64,000 nucleotides of DNA from G965216255 sp965216255 (GTDB lineage: Bacteria > Bacteroidota > Rhodothermia > Rhodothermales > Bin80), in contig OZ244148.1 of assembly GCA_965216255.1 (NCBI GenBank), positions 3,348,001 through 3,412,000 on the forward strand, given 5' to 3'. Both the position numbers and the translations under genes were made by a program. Under the pieces are notes generated by a model, which made no database searches, had not been told where the DNA came from, and saw only the letters and a program-made list of their open reading frames with translations. This document shows positions 19,275 through 28,349 of the stretch, one piece after another. Numbering within the stretch: the first letter of the stretch is position 1; each line of letters starts with the position of its first letter.

Positions 19275-20288
19275 TCAAAGAAAGACACGGATGCTGACGA
19301 TATGCATCGAGCCCAGTGCGTACGGCTCAAGCAGGAAAGTATACTCTACTCGGGCAAGGACTGCGCCCAAGCCCCGCTCTACCATAAAACCCGCGCCGGG
19401 CCTGAATGCGGCCAGTCTGTCGTCCATCAGCCTGCTGATGCCGCCCCGCACGGCAAGCGTAGCTGGCAATTCCAATTCTGCCCCGAGGTTTATGCGGCTG
19501 TCATGCAGACGCAGTTCGCCAGATTCGAATACCTCGCGCGGCGCATTGCCGACCAATTCTACGGAACGCCGCCGCAGCTCGGCCGTGCGAATCTGTGACT
19601 CGTACTCGGCGCTCACGAGCAGGTTGAGGCCTTCAAGGCGGTAGGCCGCACCCCATCGCAGTCGCATCGGAAATGCGTCCGACGTAGACCCTCCGGAAAT
19701 GTTCGAAGTGTCCCATGAATAACGCGCTAGGAGATCATCTACAACGGCACCCAGGCTAAGGTCGTCCGTGAGGCGTACGCTTAGTCCTATATCCCACCCA
19801 ATAGAGCGAGCGGCAGGGACGCCATCATACAGGTTGGTGTGAAAAAACTGCAGGCCGACGCCCAGGGACGCCCGCCGAAGCATTTGCACGCCAAACGCCA
19901 GCACGAAGGCGTACTCGTCCGTGGAATAGGTGCCAGTATGGTAGCCGCTGCCATCCCGTCCGTCAATGTTGCGGACCCCGGCATGGATGAGTCCGACAGC
20001 AAGGCCGGCCCGTGGGCGCAGGGGGGTGGAGAGCTGCACGAACTGCATCTGCCGATCCTGCGTCATCGCTGCAGCTGACAGCTCCAGGTTCTGGCTAATG
20101 ATGAACGGGGCCAGCGCCGGGTTGTAATAGGGGCTAGCATAGCCGGACACGTCTGCAATTACGGCATTGCCCATGGCCAAGCCGCGCGCGCCGAATCCCA
20201 TACGGGCAAATGCGCCGGCACTCTGGGCCAGAGCACTGCTAGCCGTAGGCAGGCAGGCGACAATTAGCAGGCCAACTAAGGTACGCAT
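19275..20288 (-). CDS. PorV/PorQ-family outer-membrane barrel protein
   Basis: 337 residues from ATG 20288, which begins a clear signal peptide (MRTLVGLLIVACLPTASSALAQ). An ATG at 20315 would overlap the upstream gene. The mature N-terminus AGAFARMGFGARGLAMGNAV and ASPYYNPALAPF match the PorV/PorQ (UPF0164-like) family, and the rest is beta-strand rich with barrel-like alternation. It is related in layout to the next gene, so the two are probable ancient paralogues. It sits 13 bases after the propeller gene, pointing to joint expression. Confidence 0.82.
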   Translation of the reverse strand: MRTLVGLLIVACLPTASSALAQSAGAFARMGFGARGLAMGNAVIADVSGYASPYYNPALAPFIISQNLELSAAAMTQDRQMQFVQLSTPLRPRAGLAVGLIHAGVRNIDGRDGSGYHTGTYSTDEYAFVLAFGVQMLRRASLGVGLQFFHTNLYDGVPAARSIGWDIGLSVRLTDDLSLGAVVDDLLARYSWDTSNISGGSTSDAFPMRLRWGAAYRLEGLNLLVSAEYESQIRTAELRRRSVELVGNAPREVFESGELRLHDSRINLGAELELPATLAVRGGISRLMDDRLAAFRPGAGFMVERGLGAVLARVEYTFLLEPYALGSMHIVSIRVFL

Positions 20289-20301
20289 ACGTATGGGCAG
20301 C

Positions 20302-21921
20302 CTATTCGAGTACAAGTATTTTGCCCCAATAAGTCTCGCCGCCGGCCTGGACGGCGTAGAAGTAGGGCCCGTTCGCGACGCGCGCGCCCGCGTTATCGGT
20401 GCCGTCCCACGACGCTTCCCGTTCGCCCCCTGGCTGGCTTTCCTGCGGCAGGTCCCGCACGAGGTTCATTCCGAAGTCAAAAATGCGAATAGCAACGGAG
20501 GCATCGCGCCGAAGCTTGTAGCGAAGTCGAACGAGGCGGTCTCCGGATGCAGAAAACGGGTTGGGGTATGCATACGTCTCGACGGCGGGTACCAGGTCCG
20601 GTGGAATAATGGCAGGAAGTCCCTCTGGACTCAGTGGCACTTCCGCGCGAAAGATCCTCCATGTGGCACCGCCGTCTGTGCTTTTGAGTAGACCGTCTTC
20701 GGTGCCTACCCAAAGCTGTGTGCCCGTTGCCGCAACCGAGTACACCTGGGAATTCGGTCTCAGGGTTCGATCGGGCTGCGCAGGATCATAGAATTGCCGG
20801 AGGGTTAGGAACGTGTAGCCGTCATCTCTTGACACGAATAGACCGTTCTCGCCCGCCACGTAAACGGTAGACCCGTCAAAGGCAAAGTCATAGACACGTT
20901 CGCCGTGCAGCACGCTGCGAAACGATTTTCCCCTGTCACCCGTGACAACGGCGCCAAAGCGCTGCGGATTGTCATCGCCTCTGCCAGGCCACGTCGTGGC
21001 CCATATGGCGGGATCGCGCCCACGGCGCGGCTGCTCTTCTATCGAAATGACCCAGTTGCCTGGAAAGCCGTCGTATACGTCATAGCGGTACCAGCTTCTT
21101 CCGCCGTCTTCAGAGCGGTTGAGCCCGGCGGGCGTTCCGGCCCACACCGAGCCGGTAGCATCAACGAGCACGGCAAAGGCCTGGAAATTGAGACCCTGGA
21201 ACTGGTCCACGGCAATTCCGCCTGGCTGGGAAAAGAAGGGGAATTCGTAGCCGAGGTCCGGGGAAAGGAAACGAGAGGTGTCTGGTGGCAGCACAATATG
21301 CTGCCACGTCCTACCCTTGTCAGCGGACATGCGCAGCCCCGCAATCTCGTTGGCCGTCCATATGTGTCCGGTAACAGGGTCGTAGTCTATATCCCAAGGA
21401 GGGCTCAATTCGGGAACCGTCACGGCGAGCGTGGGAAGCACCGCGCTACCATAGGCCGTTAGGGTATCCTCGGGCAAGTCGAGGATACCTGTAGTGAGCT
21501 CGTCAGCGTCTATGGGCGCTAAATGGGAGCGGTATTGCCAGGTTGCACCATCATCCTCAGAAAAGAGGAATCCTCTGGCGACGTTAATAGACTGTGCTTC
21601 CCCGTTTATCTCCTGCTCACGCGAGATGCCAAGGCCAGCCCAAATGACGTTGTCCTCCACGTCCAGCGAATAAACACGGTTGCGGAATCCGGACAGGGAA
21701 TCGGCGTCGGCCACCTGCCACGTGTTTCCACCGTCCCGGGTCACATTTAGGAAGGGCCCCACCCATAGGGAAGCCTCTTCCGCATGCAAGTTAGTAACGC
21801 TATTGCGCAAGATGCCCGGTGACGGCACGGGCCCTGCCGCTGTCTGCGCAGCCGCCGTGCCGGCAGCGAACAGGGCCGCTATCCCGGTTACCCAGCCTGC
21901 GCACATGGTCCGATAATTCAA
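20302..21921 (-). CDS. Secreted Asp-box beta-propeller with C-terminal FlgD-like domain
   Basis: 539 residues with a signal peptide (IAALFAAGTAAAQ). The N-terminal 430 residues hold sortilin/BNR-type Asp-box repeats: TRDGGNTWQV, SEDDGATWQY, SADKGRTWQH, SEDGGRSWYR, SRDDGYTFLT and STDGGATWRI. After the linker TYAYPNPFSASGD, the last 85 residues are a FlgD/T9SS-tail-like Ig domain ending ASWDGTDNAGARVANGPYFY and then AVQAGGETYWGKILVLE. Such tails recur on proteins exported to the cell surface in this phylum. Overlapping (ATGA, 4 bases) with the Ig-like gene upstream and next to two PorV-like genes, it is a plausible surface cargo or assembly factor. Confidence 0.8.
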   Translation of the reverse strand: MNYRTMCAGWVTGIAALFAAGTAAAQTAAGPVPSPGILRNSVTNLHAEEASLWVGPFLNVTRDGGNTWQVADADSLSGFRNRVYSLDVEDNVIWAGLGISREQEINGEAQSINVARGFLFSEDDGATWQYRSHLAPIDADELTTGILDLPEDTLTAYGSAVLPTLAVTVPELSPPWDIDYDPVTGHIWTANEIAGLRMSADKGRTWQHIVLPPDTSRFLSPDLGYEFPFFSQPGGIAVDQFQGLNFQAFAVLVDATGSVWAGTPAGLNRSEDGGRSWYRYDVYDGFPGNWVISIEEQPRRGRDPAIWATTWPGRGDDNPQRFGAVVTGDRGKSFRSVLHGERVYDFAFDGSTVYVAGENGLFVSRDDGYTFLTLRQFYDPAQPDRTLRPNSQVYSVAATGTQLWVGTEDGLLKSTDGGATWRIFRAEVPLSPEGLPAIIPPDLVPAVETYAYPNPFSASGDRLVRLRYKLRRDASVAIRIFDFGMNLVRDLPQESQPGGEREASWDGTDNAGARVANGPYFYAVQAGGETYWGKILVLE

Positions 21922-22769
21922 GAAGATATTATGACGATGTCCGCACGTAGCTCGGGGCTTACAAGGCCAGCACGGTCCGTTGCTTGGAATACCAGTGTGT
22001 TTACACCTGTTCTGTTAGTACTTTGTACAAACACGCGACGCGTAAAGACGCCGTCGCCTGCGACGCCGTCGCCGCTTTCGGGGCTGCTCCCGCAGGGTCT
22101 TGCAGCGCCGTCGTCACACAGTAGCAGGCGCTGGTCCGGAGCTTCGATATTCCAGAATTCGACCTTTTCTATGTCGGTATGCCCGTCAGGGTCACTGGCC
22201 CGGGCGGCCAGAAGCAGAGTCGCGGCGGGCTGCCCTGGGGCGGGACGCCGCAAGGTATCCGGGACGGTGAGTTCGTCAAGCGCTGGCGGCTGGCCCGGCT
22301 CAAAAATGCGTACGTATTCCACGGTGCCGCGGATTTCACCGCTCAGCCGGGCAGCGGCGTCCACTGCATATACCAATAAGGTGTAGTTGGCCACATCCAG
22401 CGCGGAAATCCTTAGCGTAGTGGTAGTCTCATATCGCCCCCTGCCTGCCGCCTCCAGCGTGCCTTGGTGGATAGCGTCCGGACCGGACTGGACAACAAAG
22501 AGCACTTCTTTCACAGGCGCATCTCCGCTTCGGGCGGTTACACCGATAGCAAGTTGTACCACAAGGGAGTCGCCTCTTATCTGTTCCTTCGGCAGCAAAG
22601 CATATACGAGGCGTTGCGGAGAGAATGAGAAATCCTGCAGCATGGGGGCCCGCGTACCAGACGTCTCGGGGCCTGGCGCTGTGTCGCATGTGGTGATCAT
22701 CCCTGCGGCGAGACCCAAGAAGATCCACGCTAGGGGAAAAGAGCGCCAGATCTTGGCACGACTATGCAA
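21918..22769 (-). CDS. Secreted Ig/cadherin-like protein of unknown function
   Basis: 283 residues. N-terminal hydrophobic segment (FPLAWIFLGLAAGMITTCDT) with a Cys that could be a weak lipobox, though Thr at -1 is atypical. The body is beta-rich with two Ig-like repeats; ARASDPDGHTDIEKVEFW resembles Ig-fold repeats that treat vector-like D-x-D-G turns. SGDGVAGDGVFTRRV in the C-terminal part is typical of choice-of-anchor/Ig modules in Bacteroidota. No enzyme motif. It overlaps the M50 protease gene by 8 bases and the propeller gene by 4, so it is translationally coupled to both. Confidence 0.7.
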   Translation of the reverse strand: MHSRAKIWRSFPLAWIFLGLAAGMITTCDTAPGPETSGTRAPMLQDFSFSPQRLVYALLPKEQIRGDSLVVQLAIGVTARSGDAPVKEVLFVVQSGPDAIHQGTLEAAGRGRYETTTTLRISALDVANYTLLVYAVDAAARLSGEIRGTVEYVRIFEPGQPPALDELTVPDTLRRPAPGQPAATLLLAARASDPDGHTDIEKVEFWNIEAPDQRLLLCDDGAARPCGSSPESGDGVAGDGVFTRRVFVQSTNRTGVNTLVFQATDRAGLVSPELRADIVIISS

Positions 22770-23943
22770 AATACAGCGGCTTTATGCTAAAGCAGAGCAC
22801 GAATATGACGAGGCTTATGCTGCCCAGGACCTTCCTGCCCCGCGTGAGTGGCTCGACATACAATACAGGTGGGTGATCCACCTTGACGAAGAAAATTAGC
22901 AGAAAGCACCAAAGGAGCCAGCCCGCATAGCCGAATTGTGTCACCGCAGGTCCCGCCATGAGTGCGAGCACAGATATTAGTAGAATTCCAACCGTGCCAA
23001 ATAACACCAGTCTTGGCGCCGCGGGGAACATCCGCCGCAGAAATAGAGCCATCAGGAATGCCAGAAAAGCCCAGAGCATGCATTCGGCCAAGAGAGGCGA
23101 ATTGGCAAGAAACGGTAGAAAATCGGACACCATTGCCGGGCCTGCTTCTGCTATCCCGATTGCCGTGGAACACAGCATCAGGATCATGAAGACGCGGGCC
23201 AGGCGCGTATGCCAAACCCGGCCCACCATTGCATACAGAATATGTCCACCATCCAGTTGCCCCACTGGAAGGAGATTGAGCGCCGTGAAAAACAGCGCGA
23301 GCCATGATGCAAAGAGCATCGGGTAGTGGTACATCTCGTACATGGGTGGCACATTGGGGAAGAGTTGAGCAAGACTCCAATACAGCGGCGTGGTACCGAC
23401 CGTCATGCGAAGGCCCGACGGATCAGGGAGCGGCTGGTCCGGGAATTGCCCGGTATGCGCAATGAATTGCTGCAACTCCTCATGCCCGGGTACGCCGAAC
23501 ATGTAGTCGGGTGATGGGAGGGTGGCCAGTGCATATACCAGCGTGCCCAGTGCCACGAGGAATCCGGCGATCGGACCCGCGGCGCCGATGTCGAAGAGCT
23601 TGCGGGTAGTGGGGACCTGCTGCCGGATTCGTATTAATGCCCCGAGGGTGCCGATTCCGATCAGTGGAGACGGAATATAGAAGGGAAGCGATGTGCTTAC
23701 GTGGTGTCTGCGTGCCGCCACGTAGTGGCCAAATTCGTGCACGGTAAGAAAGCCCAGAAGGCTTAGTGCAAAGACAAGGCCGTCATGGACGAATTCAGCA
23801 GACACGCTGCCCAGCAGCAGGTGGCCCTGGTCCCATGCCGTGGCCCGCCCGATGAAGACGGAGGCTCCGGTATAAGCCGTGGAAACAAGCGTAGCAAAAA
23901 ACAGGAGAATGTGCAGCCAATAGCGGTTTTTCACCGAAGCCAT
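22762..23943 (-). CDS. Site-2 protease family (M50) intramembrane metalloprotease
   Basis: 393 residues, many membrane helices. Zinc motif HEFGH (His69, Glu70, His73) and the third ligand region LNLLPVGQLDGGHIL with Asp231. No PDZ domain. The layout resembles the plant/cyanobacterial EGY-like S2P branch and its Bacteroidota relatives. S2P enzymes cut transmembrane segments, for example of anti-sigma factors or leftover signal peptides. As the first gene of a minus-strand run that continues with an Ig protein, a propeller and two PorV-like barrels, a role in regulating or processing envelope proteins is a reasonable guess, not shown. Confidence 0.9.
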   Translation of the reverse strand: MASVKNRYWLHILLFFATLVSTAYTGASVFIGRATAWDQGHLLLGSVSAEFVHDGLVFALSLLGFLTVHEFGHYVAARRHHVSTSLPFYIPSPLIGIGTLGALIRIRQQVPTTRKLFDIGAAGPIAGFLVALGTLVYALATLPSPDYMFGVPGHEELQQFIAHTGQFPDQPLPDPSGLRMTVGTTPLYWSLAQLFPNVPPMYEMYHYPMLFASWLALFFTALNLLPVGQLDGGHILYAMVGRVWHTRLARVFMILMLCSTAIGIAEAGPAMVSDFLPFLANSPLLAECMLWAFLAFLMALFLRRMFPAAPRLVLFGTVGILLISVLALMAGPAVTQFGYAGWLLWCFLLIFFVKVDHPPVLYVEPLTRGRKVLGSISLVIFVLCFSIKPLYFA

Positions 23944-24453
23944 TATCTAACTTGTGTGTGGATCACGGGTGAGACGTCTGGCCTGCTTTCTAGGTGGATG
24001 GTCTCGCTTTACGGATCCACTGTGGTTTCTCAGAGACGGAAAGCCATGCAGTTACACGGACGAATGGTCTGCCGAATGTTAGCACGGGTATACTGATGCA
24101 TGGTCCATTAGACTATCCGGCGCCAGTGCAGCAGCCGGGTGACGCCGTCAACACCTAAGCCGCGGTGCGGATTCAATGCAGCTGTAAATCCCAGGTCAAA
24201 GACTGTGGTAACCGAACACTAGTAGCCGGGGGCATCTTACCAACCGTATGCCGAAGCAATGCATCTTCTCGTGATCCCTGGATCTCGACGCAACGATCAG
24301 TACGTACGGTGGTTGGAATGTTTCGTTGCGATGAGGCGCTACAATGTTGCGTATGTACCCATACCAACGCCGGCCTTTCAGGCGCCGCGCAATTTCTCGG
24401 CGACGATCCTGCATTCCAGGAATCAGGCCATCGGATGGCATTGGATGCTGTGC
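23944..24453. other. Intergenic region upstream of the M50 protease operon
   Basis: About 510 bases carrying the promoter side of the M50-propeller-PorV operon. Several short frames are open in both directions, none resembling a family. No tRNA, repeat array or clear riboswitch was seen. Confidence 0.5.
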
Positions 24454-24479
24454 CCGATCCTTGAGAGGACAAGGATCGG
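24454..24479. terminator. Perfect 10-bp hairpin downstream of the tlpA remnant
   Basis: CCGATCCTTG and CAAGGATCGG are perfect reverse complements around the loop AGAGGA. It lies 40 bases beyond the last stop of the minus-strand rsmD-coaD-aminotransferase-tlpA run. No T-tract follows on either strand, so it may stop transcription weakly or protect the 3' end. Confidence 0.55.
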
Positions 24480-24486
24480 CAAGCTC

Positions 24487-24511
24487 AGCGCGGGTTTGCG
24501 AGCCCCGCGCT
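24487..24511. terminator. GC-rich 8-bp hairpin next to the tlpA remnant stop
   Basis: AGCGCGGG pairs exactly with CCCGCGCT around a 9-base loop, 7 bases beyond the minus-strand stop at 24519. Together with the hairpin at 24454-24479 it makes a tandem pair at the end of this operon. The tract lacks a run of Ts. Confidence 0.55.
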
Positions 24512-24518
24512 CGGTGAC

Positions 24519-24872
24519 TCAATTGCCGTCCCGGTACACTGACGCCACAAAGCCCGCGAGCCTACTGCCTCGAAGCTTGTCGTCAATGGCCATGAAGATG
24601 CCTTGTTCGTCTACCAGTTGGGGCCCCGGGAAGCTGGTCACATCAAGTGCTTTCCCTGCCTCGCTCTGCTCTTCACCCTTAGCGAGGGTATGTAGCCGGG
24701 GCATGGCGTGAGGAAGCTCCCTAAACGTCTGGGTGGCATCGCTGTCATCGGGCATCGCAACGCCCCAAATACCGAATCCCGATTCATAAAGTCTGCCATA
24801 TGTTTCGTGCAACGATGGCAGTTCCTCTACGCACGGTCCGTGCCACGTCTTCCAGAGTTCAAGTAGATGCAT
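24519..24872 (-). pseudogene. Decayed TlpA-like thioredoxin-fold protein
   Basis: The 117-residue frame reads LLELWKTWHGPCVEELPSLH, the active-site helix of TlpA/ResA-type thioredoxins (usual form WATWCGPC), with the first cysteine replaced by His. Ahead of the ATG at 24872 the same frame stays open to about 24990 and reads FVPLDDPECTFTASGLLGR, matching the normal upstream strand (L-x-D-x-x-G...L-x-G-R) but with no start codon. The C-terminal part keeps LVDEQGIFMAIDDKLRGSRL. Loss of a start and of one redox Cys suggests decay; a shortened non-redox protein is the alternative. It is last in the rsmD operon. Confidence 0.65.
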
Positions 24873-25001
24873 TCTACCCAGAAGACCGCTAGCCGTGAAC
24901 GTGCATTCGGGGTCATCTAGGGGAACAAATAGGATATGCGGGGACGGGATTGTCGCTCTGCAGCGCGAATAACGAATCGGCCGAAGCCCGATTCAGATAT
25001 T

Positions 25002-26201
25002 CTACCCTAGGGCCGCCAGTCCCGCTTCAATTCGGTGCAATGCTCTTGTTAATTCTCCCATGGATGCGGCGTAAGAAAGGCGTATTCCATCGGGTCCCCC
25101 GAAAGCTGCTCCGGGTACGAGCGCCACCCCGTGCTTTTCCAGCAAATAGAAACAAAGGTCGCTGCTGTCGTTAATTCTGTGTCCGCCCGGTGAGGTCTTT
25201 CCATAGAAGGTGCGGATTTCCGGGAACAAGTAAAAAGCGCCCTCGGGCCTGGGGCACCGCACGCCCTCAATAGCCAGGAGGCGTCCAAGAACGTAGTCCC
25301 GCCGCTCGCGGAACGCGGCGACCATTTCGGTGACGGGTCCTGCGTCCATGGCGAGCGCTGCTATACCGGCACGCTGCGTTATGCTGCAGGGAGCCGACGT
25401 AAACTGGCCTTGGAGCTTTGCGGCCTGTTTTACGACGGCCATAGGGCCAGCCATATACCCCAGGCGCCAGCCCGTCATAGCATAGCACTTGGAGAATCCA
25501 TTAACCGTTATGGTGCGCTCCTTCATTGCCGGTAGTGAGGCAAAGGCCACATGTCTCGCGTCGTAAACAACATGCTCGTAGATCTCGTCCGAGACCACGT
25601 AAATGCTTTCGTGGCGGCGCAGCACCTCGGCGATCGCTTCCAATTCTTCGCGACTGTATACGGAGCCGGTCGGATTCGACGGAGAGCACATGATAATGAG
25701 GCGCGTGCTTGCCGTAATGGTTTCTTCCAAGCTCTCCGCCGTTATACGGTAGCTTGTTTCGGCACGCGTTGGCATGGTCAAGGGACGTGCTCCCGCAAAC
25801 CGTGCCATCTCCGGGTAGCTGACCCAGTACGGTGCGGGTATCAGCACTTCATCTCCTTCGGCGCACAGGACCGCGACAGCAAGCGCGACCGATTGTTTGG
25901 CACCGTTTGAGCACAGGATTTGGCTTGGTGTGTAGTCCAGGCCATTGTCTCTTCGGAGCTTGGCACAGATGGCCTCCCGGAGTTCCATCATGCCCGCATT
26001 CTGTGTATATCGCGTAAATCCTTCTTGTATAGCTGCTATGCCGGCTGCTGCAATAGGGGCCGGCGTTGCAAAATCAGGCTCACCCGCGCTCAGGGCAATG
26101 ATGTCTCGTCCCTCCCGGGACAATTCCTTTGCTCGTCCGGACATGGCGAGCGTTGCAGAAGGTTGCATGGAGGCAACACGCGGATTGAACGCAATGGACA
26201 T
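25002..26201 (-). CDS. Class I PLP-dependent aminotransferase (aspartate aminotransferase-like)
   Basis: 399 residues, full length. It transfers amino groups between aspartate and 2-oxoglutarate (or similar substrates) with pyridoxal phosphate. Visible landmarks: ALSAGEPDFATPAPI near the N-terminus, SNPTGSVYSREEL with the cofactor Asn, SDEIYEH, and the PLP lysine in VNGFSKCYAMTGWRLGY. These are the marks of the prokaryotic aspartate-transaminase subgroup I-gamma; some members prefer aromatic or prephenate substrates. It follows coaD by 67 bases in the same direction. Confidence 0.93.
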   Translation of the reverse strand: MSIAFNPRVASMQPSATLAMSGRAKELSREGRDIIALSAGEPDFATPAPIAAAGIAAIQEGFTRYTQNAGMMELREAICAKLRRDNGLDYTPSQILCSNGAKQSVALAVAVLCAEGDEVLIPAPYWVSYPEMARFAGARPLTMPTRAETSYRITAESLEETITASTRLIIMCSPSNPTGSVYSREELEAIAEVLRRHESIYVVSDEIYEHVVYDARHVAFASLPAMKERTITVNGFSKCYAMTGWRLGYMAGPMAVVKQAAKLQGQFTSAPCSITQRAGIAALAMDAGPVTEMVAAFRERRDYVLGRLLAIEGVRCPRPEGAFYLFPEIRTFYGKTSPGGHRINDSSDLCFYLLEKHGVALVPGAAFGGPDGIRLSYAASMGELTRALHRIEAGLAALG

Positions 26202-26268
26202 CGAATAAGGGGTTTATGGTGGCACATGCGGGATGGCGCGTTATGTACAGCGAAATCCCCATAGTCAT

Positions 26269-26763
26269 TCAGGGCGATGCCGCCGCCACGTCATCCAGGC
26301 CGGCTGCAACGGCCGGCGGAACAAAGCTGCGAATGTCTCCGCCCCGCCGATACACGTCGCGGACAATGGTTGAGCTTATCCGGGAGCAGCAAGCAGAAGT
26401 CAGGAAGAATACCGTCTCCAATTCAGGATGGAGCAATCCGTTGGCGAAGGCCATTTCCGCTTCGTAGTTCAGATCGGAGCCTTGCCGAAGGCCGCGGACC
26501 AGCACGCAGGCTCCACGGGACCGTGCGTGATCAACCAGGAGGCCTTCAAACGTTACCACCACAATGCCGGGAAGATGCGAGGTAGCTTGACCAGCAAGCT
26601 GCGCCCTTTGCTCGAGCGAGAGTAGGGACTCCTTGCCTGCGTTGGCGGCAACGGTGATTTCCACGCCGTCGAAGACGCGCACCGCCCGCTTGGCGATATC
26701 AAGGTGACCCAGCGTGAACGGATCAAACGTTCCTGGAAAGAGGGCAATGCGGCTTTGAGGCAT
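26269..26763 (-). CDS. coaD: Phosphopantetheine adenylyltransferase
   Basis: CoaD adenylylates 4'-phosphopantetheine to dephospho-CoA, the penultimate step of coenzyme A synthesis, in the cytosol. The 164-residue length is normal. Motifs: PGTFDPFTLGH (Thr17, His20 of TxGH), RGLRQGSDLNYE and ISSTIVR. It starts 16 bases after the rsmD stop, an arrangement (rsmD-coaD) seen in many bacteria. Confidence 0.96.
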   Translation of the reverse strand: MPQSRIALFPGTFDPFTLGHLDIAKRAVRVFDGVEITVAANAGKESLLSLEQRAQLAGQATSHLPGIVVVTFEGLLVDHARSRGACVLVRGLRQGSDLNYEAEMAFANGLLHPELETVFFLTSACCSRISSTIVRDVYRRGGDIRSFVPPAVAAGLDDVAAASP

Positions 26764-26779
26764 GGCAGCTTTGCAAGCT

Positions 26780-27316
26780 TCATGGATGCTGGCTGAACAC
26801 GGTGACTACGGTTCTGCCGTATCGACGGCTACTGACTACACTCATTGCCGCAAAACGATGGCGCACGTCGTGCTCAAGCACAAGAAGCCCCCAGGGTTCA
26901 AGGCGATCGGCGGTGAGGGCCGGCAGCTGCAAAAGCGCGGGCAGAGTATACGGGGGGTCGGCAAGGATGAGATCGAAGCGGCGCCCTCCAAGTTGACTCA
27001 GGAACGAGGCGACGTCAGTGCACTGAAAGACGCATTGGTCTGCCACACCCAATGATTCCGCATTCTGCCTGGCAGCGCGTAGTACGCCGGCGGAATGCTC
27101 GACAAATACTGCTCGCTCCGCTCCGCGGCTTAGGGCCTCCAATCCTAGGGCTCCGGTTCCGGCGAATAGATCCAGCACTTGGCAACCCTCCAGTGGTAGC
27201 CGACCTTGCACGGTGTTGAATATGGCCTCGCGTACGCGCCCCGAGGTCGGGCGTGTGGAGAGTCCCTTGGGAGCATGCAGCTTGCGTCTGCGGAGACGCC
27301 CTGAAATAATGTGCAT
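26780..27316 (-). CDS. rsmD: 16S rRNA (guanine966-N2)-methyltransferase
   Basis: RsmD methylates G966 of 16S rRNA in the assembling small subunit. From the ATG at 27316 the protein is 178 residues and begins MHIISGRLRRRKL, the family start; an ATG at 27340 adds 8 residues. SAM motif LDLFAGTGALGLEA at 49-62, catalytic DPPY at 120-123. First of the minus-strand rsmD-coaD-aminotransferase run and divergent from the NDUFA9-like gene. Confidence 0.95.
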   Translation of the reverse strand: MHIISGRLRRRKLHAPKGLSTRPTSGRVREAIFNTVQGRLPLEGCQVLDLFAGTGALGLEALSRGAERAVFVEHSAGVLRAARQNAESLGVADQCVFQCTDVASFLSQLGGRRFDLILADPPYTLPALLQLPALTADRLEPWGLLVLEHDVRHRFAAMSVVSSRRYGRTVVTVFSQHP

Positions 27317-27425
27317 GGCATTGGAATGCGTCCGCTCCAAAGGTACGGCAAAACGGGTCAGGGACGCCGCCGCGGGACCGCGGGAAGCACAGCGGCGTTC
27401 GACGAATGCACTTCGCCAGGGTCTG

Positions 27426-28337
27426 ATGCGCGTATTTCTAACCGGGGGGACAGGCTTCGTAGGTCGCTACGTGCTACGCGAACTCCTGCAGTGTGGACAT
27501 AACGTGCGCTGCTTGGTGCGGAAGCCCCCTGCCGAAGCAAGACCCTCCGTGGAGTATGTGCCGGGAGATGTTACCATGCCGGAGTCCTTGGGCGGTCTCC
27601 TGGACGATTGTGAGGCTGTGATTCATCTCGTAGGTATTATCGAAGAAAATTCCCGGCGCGGCATAACCTATGATGCGCTGCATACCGAAGCAACCCGTCA
27701 TGTCGTGGGGCAAGCGCAGCGCTCAGCGGTGAAGCGGTTTGTGCTCATGAGTGCCAACGGAGCCAAGGAGCGGGGCATTTCAGGGTACCAGACCACAAAG
27801 TGGCAGGCAGAGGAGTTGCTTCGTTCAGCGAATTTTGCGCACTGGACCATTTTACGCCCCTCCCTGATCTTTGGTGATCCGGGCGTGGATTGCCTGGATT
27901 TCTGCAGCCGCCTTGCACGTGATCTCGTCAAGCGCCTGCCGATAATTCCCATCTTCGGGCGCGGAGACTACGCAATGCAACCGATTTCGGTAGAAGAGGT
28001 CGCATCGGCGTCAGTCCAGGCGCTTACACTTGATGCTGCGTGTTGCCGGACGTACTGTGTGGCGGGAAAGCGGCGCTACCGGTTTGTGGAAGTCATAGAC
28101 AGGATCTGCTTGGGGCTTGGTATCAGGCCCAAACCCACGCTGTCAAGCCCCATCTGGCTGGTTCGCCCGGCGGTCAAGAGGCTGGGAGGCACAAGGCTGC
28201 TACCATTGACAAGAGACCAGTTCGAGATGCTGCTGGAAGGAAATACGTGCGATGAAGCTGCTTTCTATGACGATTTTGACCTCGTGCCGCGTGCCTTTGA
28301 ACCTGAAAACCTGGCCTACGTCAAAGCCCGGGCCTAG
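27426..28337 (+). CDS. Atypical SDR, complex I NDUFA9-like NAD(P)-binding protein
   Basis: 303 residues from ATG 27426; the open frame upstream to 27213 overlaps rsmD on the other strand and has no homology. Rossmann motif TGGTGFVGRYV at residues 6-16 and an active-site-like YQTTKWQAEELL (Y-x-x-x-K) mark an extended/atypical SDR. HLVGIIEE and LRPSLIFG are typical of the NDUFA9/YbjT-like branch, whose bacterial members bind NAD(P) with unknown or quinone-related roles. No complex I genes are near. Divergent from rsmD. Confidence 0.88.
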   Translation: MRVFLTGGTGFVGRYVLRELLQCGHNVRCLVRKPPAEARPSVEYVPGDVTMPESLGGLLDDCEAVIHLVGIIEENSRRGITYDALHTEATRHVVGQAQRSAVKRFVLMSANGAKERGISGYQTTKWQAEELLRSANFAHWTILRPSLIFGDPGVDCLDFCSRLARDLVKRLPIIPIFGRGDYAMQPISVEEVASASVQALTLDAACCRTYCVAGKRRYRFVEVIDRICLGLGIRPKPTLSSPIWLVRPAVKRLGGTRLLPLTRDQFEMLLEGNTCDEAAFYDDFDLVPRAFEPENLAYVKARA

Positions 28338-28349
28338 TCTGAGGAAGCC

